Assembly: GCA_030834695.1 (NCBI GenBank)
Contig: JAUQXK010000114.1
Span: 1-64,000, forward strand
DNA length: 64,000 bases
Reading direction: 5' to 3'
DNA from: Desulfobacterales bacterium
Lineage (GTDB): Bacteria; Desulfobacterota; Desulfobacteria; Desulfobacterales; SpSt-501
In this document: one piece after another, positions 56,674 through 64,000 of the stretch
Layout of the letters: each line of letters opens with the position of its first letter
How positions within the stretch are numbered: position 1 is the stretch's first letter
The notes under the pieces: generated by a model
Seen by the model: the letters and a program-made list of their open reading frames with translations, nothing else
The model's database searches: none
Told to the model about the DNA's origin: nothing
Position numbers and translations under genes: made by a program

Positions 56674-57810
56674 TCAATTGCCGATCGGCAGGGTGTAGCC
56701 CATCTTCCGGAAGGCTTCCTTGGCGACCACGAAGAACGCCTCGATGTCCTGGTGGGTGATGACGCCGAGGTTGCACAACCGGAAAGTCTCCAGCCCGAAC
56801 ATCTTGCCCGGGTAGATGGTGAACCCGCGCTCGTAGCAGTAATCGTGGAGCCTGAAGAAATCGAACTTCCCGTCCGTGGGGGCCTTGATCGTCACGACGA
56901 GCTTGCCCTGGATGCTCTTATCGATGACGGATTCCAGACCGATCTCCGCCATGCCCTTATGAACGGCCTCCCAGCATTTGCTCAGCCGTTCGTAGCGCGG
57001 CATTTCCCCCTCCTGCCAGTATTCCTTAATGGCCTGCTGCAGGGAGTAAATGGTCTGGACCGGCGGGGTGAAGTGCATCTCGCCCACGCGTTCGAAGAAA
57101 TCGTACTGCATGAAAAGGTTGCAGTAATAAGAGCGCTGGGGATACCCCTTGGACTTGACGATCTCATCGATCTTGCCCACCGTCCATGAGACGCCGGTCA
57201 TGGCCGCCAGGCCTTTCTGGGCCGAGGACATGCAGAAGTCGATGTTCTCCTTCTGCATGTCGATGGGCAGCAGCCCGTAAGTCGAGATCGTGTCGGCGAT
57301 GAACACGCAGCCGTGGTCATGGGCCATCTTGCCGATCTCTCGGACGGGGTTGAGGACTCCGGTCCCGGTTTCATGGTGGGTGGTGGCTACCACGGCGATG
57401 TCCTTGTCCGTGGCCAGCGCCTCCTTCACGACCTTCAGATCCGGCAGGCCGGTGGCCGAGAACTTCAGGTCCACGCAGGGGATTTGGTAGTAAGCGGCGA
57501 TTTCCACCATGCGGGCCGAGTAGGCGCCGTTGTTCACGACGCAGATCTTCTTGCCTGCGGGGACCAGGGAGTTGACCAGCGCGTCCTGGATGATCGTCCC
57601 GGAGCCGGTGAAGAGCACCGCCGTGTGCTTCTTCGGGTCGCCGTGGACCACCTTGACCAGCTCGCGGCGGACTTCGTCCATGATGTCCACGAATTCCTTT
57701 TCGCGCGGGCAGATATCCGGCACCACCTGGGCATACTTCACCGTGTCGGTCGTGGTGGCCGGGCCCGGGTTCAGCAGGACATTTCGTTTAACGGGTTTGA
57801 CGACTTCCAT
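56674..57810 (-). CDS. phnW: 2-aminoethylphosphonate:pyruvate transaminase-like (PhnW family)
   Basis: 378 residues from ATG 57808-57810 (GGAGGTTGAAGAC upstream). Class-V aminotransferase: LLNPGPATTTDTVKYA, VLFTGSGTIIQDALV, NNGAYSARMVEIA, the Asp of FIADTISTYGLLPID and PLP Lys in SSAQKGLAAMTG; FTIYPGKM and FRLCNLG near the end. The order and motifs match PhnW, which deaminates 2-aminoethylphosphonate to phosphonoacetaldehyde with pyruvate. Alanine-glyoxylate-type relatives have a different start. Sits between the citrate-synthase-like pair and the acylating ALDH. Confidence 0.83.
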   Translation of the reverse strand: MEVVKPVKRNVLLNPGPATTTDTVKYAQVVPDICPREKEFVDIMDEVRRELVKVVHGDPKKHTAVLFTGSGTIIQDALVNSLVPAGKKICVVNNGAYSARMVEIAAYYQIPCVDLKFSATGLPDLKVVKEALATDKDIAVVATTHHETGTGVLNPVREIGKMAHDHGCVFIADTISTYGLLPIDMQKENIDFCMSSAQKGLAAMTGVSWTVGKIDEIVKSKGYPQRSYYCNLFMQYDFFERVGEMHFTPPVQTIYSLQQAIKEYWQEGEMPRYERLSKCWEAVHKGMAEIGLESVIDKSIQGKLVVTIKAPTDGKFDFFRLHDYCYERGFTIYPGKMFGLETFRLCNLGVITHQDIEAFFVVAKEAFRKMGYTLPIGN

Positions 57811-57846
57811 GTCTTCAACCTCCATGTTCAAAATGGCGAAAGACAA

Positions 57847-57962
57847 GCATCAGGCCGTCAGCCAAGGCGCGCGGCCTTTTGGGATGCGCAGCATACGGTC
57901 CAGTATGTGAGCAGTCACAAAAGAGCCGCGCAACGCCGGATCACGGCCTGATGCGCTGTCTT
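57847..57962 (-). repeat. ~110-bp dispersed repeat, copy B, with terminal inverted repeats
   Basis: Same element as 53646-53762 in reverse. Its ends are inverted repeats: GCATCAGGCCGT near 57848 and ACGGCCTGATGC near 57942. It lies inside the operon between phnW and the citrate-synthase-like gene, so it would be transcribed. Confidence 0.65.
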
Positions 57963-59021
57963 TCACAGTTTGCCGACCTTCTTGATCCCCGATTTCTTGC
58001 TCGGGTCCTCGATCTCCTCCACGATGGCGTACCCGCTGCCGACCAGCTTCTTGCGTTCCTCGCGGGCCTGGCTCCATTCCTCGACCGTTTTGCAGACGCC
58101 CGACCGGGCGACCTTGGCCCGGTCCTTGAGCGCCGGCACCGGCCGGTCCGCCGGGCCGTCGTAGTCCGCTTTCGGCGTCAAGGCCTCGCCCAGCCGCATA
58201 TAGGGATGACGCTCGATTTCCTCGATGTAATGGGCACCGGCCGCCAGCGCGCGCGTCACCGCCAGGATGGCCCAGGTGGCCTCGGCCGAGAAACCCAGAT
58301 CCATCATGACGGCGCCGGTGGCCCCCAGCATGTCGATGTCCACCGGTTCCGGACTCTGCTTCTGGGCCGCCTGGACGATCTCTTTCATGAACGCAATGTA
58401 TTTTCCGGATACCCCGAGCTTTTCCGCACGCGCGATCATGCGCTTCGCCGCCGGGTCTTTCAGCATGAGGCCGGATACCCCGAGGGACTCGTATTCTTTG
58501 GCATTTTCCTGGACCAGCCGTGCGGCCGCATCCGCCAGGCTCATCTTCTGCGTATCGGCCCTCTTCAAGTACCGTTCCAGCCGGTTGCCGAAAGCCGAAT
58601 AGGCGCCGTAGGCGTGGCCGAAAGCCAGAATGGACGCCGCCGCGGCCTGGGTGAGAAAGGTCTTGGTGCGGGCCACGATGCGCGACATGGCGGCCGGCGC
58701 GGACAGCCCGTCCTCGAGCGCCAGGATCATCACGTAGTTGAGCATCTGCTCTTCTTCAATCAGCGGGATCCGGGACTGGTAGTCGACGAACAGCACGTCG
58801 ACGACGCCGTAGCCCTCTTCCATCAGCTCGGTCGTATCGTAGCCCCGCGATACGATGCGGTGCACGTTCTTGTAGGCCACCTCGGACACCCATTGAAACG
58901 GCGCCCGTTTGGTGTCGCGCGGCACGGTGCCGTACTCGCGCTTGAAATAATCGAACGGCATCTTCGGGCTGTCCAGGTGCCCGATGCCGCGTTTTTTCTT
59001 GGTCTCGTTCAGATCGCCCAT
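57963..59021 (-). CDS. Citrate-synthase-like protein, subunit 1
   Basis: 352 residues from ATG 59019-59021 (AAGGAGAATACAAGAA upstream). Citrate synthase/citryl-CoA lyase fold: SRGYDTTELMEEGYG, YQSRIPLIEEEQ, GHAYGAYSAFG (H136), DIDMLGATGAVMMDLGF with D230 at the place of the catalytic Asp, and RALAAGAHYIEE. The loop that normally holds the second active-site His (GxGHxxY-DPR) reads GLMLKDPAAKR (184-193) with no His. It overlaps the next paralogue by 13 nt and is probably a subunit of a heteromer. The reaction is unknown: condensation or cleavage of a CoA thioester with an oxoacid is inferred. Confidence 0.8.
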   Translation of the reverse strand: MGDLNETKKKRGIGHLDSPKMPFDYFKREYGTVPRDTKRAPFQWVSEVAYKNVHRIVSRGYDTTELMEEGYGVVDVLFVDYQSRIPLIEEEQMLNYVMILALEDGLSAPAAMSRIVARTKTFLTQAAAASILAFGHAYGAYSAFGNRLERYLKRADTQKMSLADAAARLVQENAKEYESLGVSGLMLKDPAAKRMIARAEKLGVSGKYIAFMKEIVQAAQKQSPEPVDIDMLGATGAVMMDLGFSAEATWAILAVTRALAAGAHYIEEIERHPYMRLGEALTPKADYDGPADRPVPALKDRAKVARSGVCKTVEEWSQAREERKKLVGSGYAIVEEIEDPSKKSGIKKVGKL

Positions 59022-59905
59022 TTCTTGTATTCTCCTTCCTCTTTCTGCTTCCGCGCGTATTCCTGGCGTTCCGCCTGTTTGGGCACCACCCGGTCTTCGG
59101 GTCCCACGTACTTGATCATGGACAGGTCGATCATCTGCACCATGGGCTCGTTGCGCGAAGCGCCCCAGGCCCGGCCCTTCTTCATGTTGAACAGGGCGTG
59201 CGCGGCGCAGCTCCAGCCGCGGCAGACGCTGCCGAGGCACCAGCCGGCCATGGGGGAGAAGCCGATCTCCATGAGGGCCGTATTGCCGGAGCCGACCACG
59301 TTGACCCCCACGCGCGAACGGCCCTCCCGTTTGCGGCGCTCGTGGAAATGCTGCTCCAGCGCCCGCTGAAACCGCAGGTAGACCCCTTCGAGTTCCAGGT
59401 CCTCCTGCTTGACATGGATCGGTTCCGCCCGGGGGTCGCTGTCGACGTGCTGAGGCTGGCCCATGCCCATCACGGGTTTTTCAGCGTCCATGTACTCGTC
59501 CACGAGGACCTTGGCCATCTCCTCGGGGGTCTTGCCGTCGCGGTGGGCACGCTCGAGGTATTTGTTGAGCATGTAACCGTGAGCGGCGCCCGGGCCGTGC
59601 ACGCCGCCGAAAGTGCTCACGGCGGCCGCGATCGCGCAGGGCAGGTTCGGCCGGCCGGCGCTGACGCCGATGGCCGCCACCGCCGATGGCGACATGGAGT
59701 GTTCCAGGAAAACGCCCATCTCGTATTTCAGCATCTTCTCCTCGGCCTCGGTGGGGATGCGGCCCTGGTACAACACGAAAAGCGCATCGCAAAAGGAATA
59801 GCCTTCCTCCGCCAGTTCGCTCAGGTCGTACCCGCGCACGACGGTCTTCTCCTCGGTCTTGTAGGAGATGGCGGTTTTCCTCTTAAAAACCGGTTCTCTG
59901 TTCAT
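59009..59905 (-). CDS. Citrate-synthase-like protein, subunit 2
   Basis: 298 residues from ATG 59903-59905 (GCGGAGG upstream). Related to subunit 1: VRGYDLSELAEEGYSF, YQGRIPTEAEE, FGGVHGPGAAHGY (H103/H109), GMGQPQHVDSDPRAE (H153 in the position of the second catalytic His), but the Asp segment reads VGVNVVGSGN, with N202 in place of Asp. It therefore keeps what subunit 1 lacks and vice versa. First gene of its own minus-strand run, with a promoter about 110 nt upstream. Confidence 0.8.
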   Translation of the reverse strand: MNREPVFKRKTAISYKTEEKTVVRGYDLSELAEEGYSFCDALFVLYQGRIPTEAEEKMLKYEMGVFLEHSMSPSAVAAIGVSAGRPNLPCAIAAAVSTFGGVHGPGAAHGYMLNKYLERAHRDGKTPEEMAKVLVDEYMDAEKPVMGMGQPQHVDSDPRAEPIHVKQEDLELEGVYLRFQRALEQHFHERRKREGRSRVGVNVVGSGNTALMEIGFSPMAGWCLGSVCRGWSCAAHALFNMKKGRAWGASRNEPMVQMIDLSMIKYVGPEDRVVPKQAERQEYARKQKEEGEYKKWAI

Positions 59906-60014
59906 TACTTTTCCTCCGCTCAAAGGTCATTATCTGCTGGTGAATGCTGCCGAACCCAGCCGAGGGGCTCCGTGCCGGATGCGGCCGTCGGGCTTAGCCG
60001 GGTTGGATCGCACA

Positions 60015-60044
60015 ACTATAAATTGCCCCTCAATTATTAGTCAA
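60015..60044 (-). promoter_or_regulatory. Sigma-70 promoter of the citrate-synthase-like/phnW operon
   Basis: On the minus strand TTGACT (60044-60039), 18 nt, TATAGT (60020-60015), about 110 nt before the start codon of subunit 2. Confidence 0.65.
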
Positions 60045-60130
60045 AATAATTAAAATCATCTTTTTAATAAAAACCGGTCATAAACCCGGCCGCCGAAGAT
60101 GAAACCCAACCCGCATGCTGGCATGCGTTT

Positions 60131-60973
60131 TCAAAAGACCTTGATCGCCACGGCACCGGCGGTGACGACGGCAATCGACACATAGCGCAGGGGACTGAAT
60201 TTTTCCTTCAGAATCAAGAGGGCCGCAATTCCGGTGAATATGATCGATGTTTCTCGCAGCGCCGCCACCAGCGCGATCGGAGCGTGGGTCATGGCCCAAA
60301 GCGCCAGGCTGTAGGAGGCAAACGTACAGGCTCCGCCGACAAATCCCATTTTCCATCGATTCCGGATATGGCGAATGACCGCCCCGCGGCGCCACGCGAT
60401 GGAACCCGCGAAAATAATGACACCGGTCAGCAGGAGCATCCAGCCGGTGTAACTGAAGGCATTCCCGGACACGCGCGCGCCGAAACCGTCGACCAATGTG
60501 CCGCCCGCGATCACCCCTGCATTGAGCAGCGCAAAGACCACCGGGACTAGCCGAAAACCCTTGGATGATGCGCTGTCTGCCGCCAGCAGCCAGACGCCTC
60601 CGCAGACGAGCATGATCCCCGTCCATCCCCCCCACGACGGCCGCTCGCCCAATACCGCCAGGGTCAGCAGAGCGGTAAATACCGGCGCCGTACCGCGCAT
60701 GACGGGATACACCAGGCTCAACTCGCCGCCTTGATATGCCAGCACCAGCAGCCCGAAATAGGCCGGGTGGATGAGCACCGAAACGGACAAACAGCCCCAG
60801 CTGGCCGGGTGGGGCAGCGGCAGAAACATCAACACCACCGCCGTCACTCCGGCAATGCCCGTGGTGATCAAAACCGTGTCGAGAAAGGGATCGGAACCGG
60901 ATTTGACCAGGGCGTTCCAGCTTGCATGGAGGGCCGCTCCGAGCAGGACCGCCAGCATGACGTCCAAAGACAA
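60131..60973 (-). CDS. EamA/DMT-family transporter, possibly phosphonate-associated
   Basis: 280 residues with ten predicted helices (MLAVLLGAALHASWNALVK; GELSLVYPVMRGTAPVFTALL). A DMT subgroup of this length is recurrently linked to phosphonate-use clusters (a putative membrane protein family), and this protein resembles it in the LHASWN and LSLVYP motifs; that assignment is from memory and uncertain. It lies between the ABC importer and the phnW operon. Confidence 0.85.
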   Translation of the reverse strand: MSLDVMLAVLLGAALHASWNALVKSGSDPFLDTVLITTGIAGVTAVVLMFLPLPHPASWGCLSVSVLIHPAYFGLLVLAYQGGELSLVYPVMRGTAPVFTALLTLAVLGERPSWGGWTGIMLVCGGVWLLAADSASSKGFRLVPVVFALLNAGVIAGGTLVDGFGARVSGNAFSYTGWMLLLTGVIIFAGSIAWRRGAVIRHIRNRWKMGFVGGACTFASYSLALWAMTHAPIALVAALRETSIIFTGIAALLILKEKFSPLRYVSIAVVTAGAVAIKVF

Positions 60974-61061
60974 TGCTCACCCGTCCACTTCTGCCCGCTG
61001 CGGGCTCTGTCGACCGCACGACGTAAAAAAAGGGGGGGAGTACTTCCGATTCGCTTTCGCC

Positions 61062-62162
<1,101 letters not shown>

Positions 62163-62165
62163 CCG

Positions 62166-63851
62166 CTATACCCCCTGCTTTTGAACGTCCAGGCCGGTTT
62201 TCTTCGCGATGACCTTCAGCAGGGCCATGGACACCGCCACAATGGCGATCACCTTGACGGTCGTGGCCGAGGCCACGCCGAGTTCGCCCAGCTGCGCCGT
62301 CAGAAAGATGTAAACCGATGCTAGATCAAAGCCCGGCGCCACCAGGAAAATGACCGAGCTGAGCGACATCATGGTGGTCATGAACGTGTAGATGAAACCG
62401 GCCACGAAGGCCGAAAACATGATGGGCAAAATCACCTTGAAAAAAACGGTCAGAAAATCCGCCCCCAGATCCGCGGAGGCTTCTTCGATTTCGACGCTGA
62501 TCTGGTGCAGCTTGCTGATGCCGGCCTCCACCCCCACGGCGAGAAAACGAAACACGCAGTTCAGGATGATGATCCAGATGGTCCCGGTCAGCAAAAACGG
62601 CGGCCGGTTGAAGGCGATGATGTAGCCGACGCCGATCACGGTCCCCGGCAGCGCGAACCCGGAAAGGGCCAGCATCTCCATGAGGTGCCGCCCGGGAAAC
62701 TTGCCGCGCATGATCACGTAGGCGAGCAGGGTGCCGACCACCGCGCCGAACAGTCCGGCCCCCAGCGAGACCTTGAAGCTGTTCCAGATGGCGAGATTGG
62801 ACTGGGTGTTGAGCATGTGGTCGATCACGAAGGTGTTGTCGACGCCCACGATCTTGACGAAGGAGCCGAACACGATCACCCCGAAGCTCAGCAGCACCAG
62901 GATCGTCACCGGAATGCACACGATCAGGAACGGGAGCTTGATGGCCGGATCGATCGGCCGGAGTTCGGTCGCGGTCGGCTTGCCGACGATCGTAGTGTAG
63001 CCCTTGCCGGCCAGAACGAAATTGTGCAGGATGAAAATGAGGATGCACGGCGCGATCAGGACGACCGAAAGGACGCTCGCCATGTTGAAATCCGCCTCGC
63101 CGGTGATCATCAGATAGGTGTCCGGAGCCAGGAACGGGGTCCGCCCCCCGAGGATGGCGGGGTTGCCGAACTCGGCGATGGTCATGACGAAGACCAGCAA
63201 GGCCGCCTTGAGCAGTCCCGGCGCAGCCAGCGGGATGGTGATCGAGCGCATGATCCGGAACTCCGACGCCCCCATGTCGCTCGCCGATTCCTCCAGGCTG
63301 GGGTTGACGGCGTTCAGGACGTTTTCGATCATCATGTAGGATAGCGGCAGAAAGGCGAGGACCTGGGCTGCGATGACTCCGGTCCAGCTGTAGATGTTGA
63401 AGTTCAGGTGCAGGAGATTGTTGATCATCCCGTTCTTGCCGAACAGGGTGATCAGCGAGATCGAAAAAATGTAGGGCGGTGCCGCCAGCGGCAGGAGCGC
63501 GATCATTTTCAGCGGCTTGCGGATCCAGAGCGGTCCGCGGGTCGTCAGGTAGGCGAAGCAGAACCCGACGACCAGCAGGATGATCATGGTCGCCAGCCCG
63601 AGGATGAGCGTGTTGAGGAAGGACCAGTAGTAGAACTCGTACTTGAAGAACTCGGCGTAGAAATCAAGCGTGAACCCCTGGTCGCCCCACAGGCTGAACA
63701 CCAGCACCGAGGCGATCGGGTAGAGGAGAAAGACGGCCAGAAGGGCGAACAGCCCGCCCGCGAACAGGTTGATCAGGTTGGCGTTGATGAACGCCCTCAG
63801 CCGGTACCACCAGTTTTTGCGGACGATGGAGCCCATCACCAGTTCGGCCAT
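62166..63851 (-). CDS. Fused double-domain ABC permease (PhnU/FbpB-like)
   Basis: 561 residues with about twelve helices in two homologous halves. Each half carries an EAA-type loop: EESASDMGASEFRIMRSITIPLAAPG and EEASADLGADFLTVFFKVILP. This fused form is used by ferric-iron and putative 2-aminoethylphosphonate importers. With the PhnW- and PbfA-like enzymes nearby, aminophosphonate import is the favoured inference; iron is the main alternative. Confidence 0.92.
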   Translation of the reverse strand: MAELVMGSIVRKNWWYRLRAFINANLINLFAGGLFALLAVFLLYPIASVLVFSLWGDQGFTLDFYAEFFKYEFYYWSFLNTLILGLATMIILLVVGFCFAYLTTRGPLWIRKPLKMIALLPLAAPPYIFSISLITLFGKNGMINNLLHLNFNIYSWTGVIAAQVLAFLPLSYMMIENVLNAVNPSLEESASDMGASEFRIMRSITIPLAAPGLLKAALLVFVMTIAEFGNPAILGGRTPFLAPDTYLMITGEADFNMASVLSVVLIAPCILIFILHNFVLAGKGYTTIVGKPTATELRPIDPAIKLPFLIVCIPVTILVLLSFGVIVFGSFVKIVGVDNTFVIDHMLNTQSNLAIWNSFKVSLGAGLFGAVVGTLLAYVIMRGKFPGRHLMEMLALSGFALPGTVIGVGYIIAFNRPPFLLTGTIWIIILNCVFRFLAVGVEAGISKLHQISVEIEEASADLGADFLTVFFKVILPIMFSAFVAGFIYTFMTTMMSLSSVIFLVAPGFDLASVYIFLTAQLGELGVASATTVKVIAIVAVSMALLKVIAKKTGLDVQKQGV

Positions 63852-63900
63852 CCTTCCCCTCCCTGAACGTTATTACTTCGGCAATTAAATATGCCAAGAT

Positions 63901-63965
63901 TTGTCATCCCGGCGAAAGCCGGAATCCAGAGCGGGAGTGGATGCCGGATCAAGTCCGGCATGACG
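63901..63965. repeat. REP-like fragment
   Basis: TGTCATCCCGGCGAAAGCCGG, then GGATGCCGGATCAAGTCCGGCATGAC: two short palindromes in the non-coding region before the permease. The first phrase also occurs inside the element at 5812-5944. Confidence 0.6.
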
Positions 63966-64000
63966 GTCTTTGCGTATTTCGCTGCCGGTCTAGTAACTTC

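Overview
The window looks like a chromosomal segment of a GC-rich, anaerobic, sulfate- or sulfur-respiring bacterium of the Desulfobacterota (Desulfobacterales-like). The basis is a true DsrC carrying both C-terminal cysteines, a siroheme-decarboxylase (Ahb) subunit, an Hdr/Flox electron-bifurcation locus with two in-frame UGA (selenocysteine) codons, ETF coupled to an HdrD-type membrane reductase, and many sensor kinases. Taxonomy is inferred from gene content only.

Layout. 1-7.8 kb: two-component signalling. There is a pair of minus-strand proteins with degenerate receiver domains, a divergent kinase/NtrC-type activator operon, and a sigma-54-preceded protein in which two receivers flank two copies of a four-cysteine module. 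7.9-18.3 kb: an electron-transfer locus with a selenocysteine HdrA N-terminal fragment, NuoE- and NuoF-like subunits, a giant NuoG-HdrA fusion, selenocysteine FlxD/MvhD, FlxC, FlxB and FlxA, then dsrC on its own promoter. 18.3-26.7 kb: YjbQ, an Ahb subunit, two nitrilase-superfamily amidases, UspA plus a usp remnant, small proteins, a PilZ protein, a MEDS-kinase/NarL-type pair and RarD. 26.9-36 kb: a 2924-residue cyclic beta-1,2-glucan synthase with an overlapping PilZ-like gene upstream. 36-42 kb: a cold-shock gene with a structured leader, a CPA2 antiporter, and PerR with KatG.

42-64 kb is the most unusual part and reads as a candidate aminophosphonate (or aminosulfonate) catabolic island. 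It has two class-III PLP enzymes resembling (R)-1-hydroxy-2-aminoethylphosphonate ammonia-lyase, a dimethylglycine/sarcosine-dehydrogenase-like flavoprotein with its ETF and ETF:menaquinone-type reductase, tandem LysR regulators with a perfect palindromic operator, and a long minus-strand series. That series encodes an FbpB/PhnU-type permease, an ABC ATPase, a DMT exporter, two citrate-synthase-like proteins with complementary active-site losses, a PhnW-like transaminase, a CoA-acylating aldehyde dehydrogenase, a HAD phosphatase and a Nudix hydrolase. My proposal is import, deamination to a C2 aldehyde, oxidation to a CoA thioester and chemistry by a heteromeric citrate-synthase-like enzyme. 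The parts are seen in sequence; the pathway is inference.

Several intergenic regions carry dispersed palindromic repeats: a REP/MITE-like element at 5.8 kb, a related fragment at 63.9 kb, a ~110-bp element in two opposite copies at 53.7 and 57.9 kb, and a repeat bracketing one PbfA-like gene. No rRNA, tRNA, CRISPR array or intact transposase gene was recognised.
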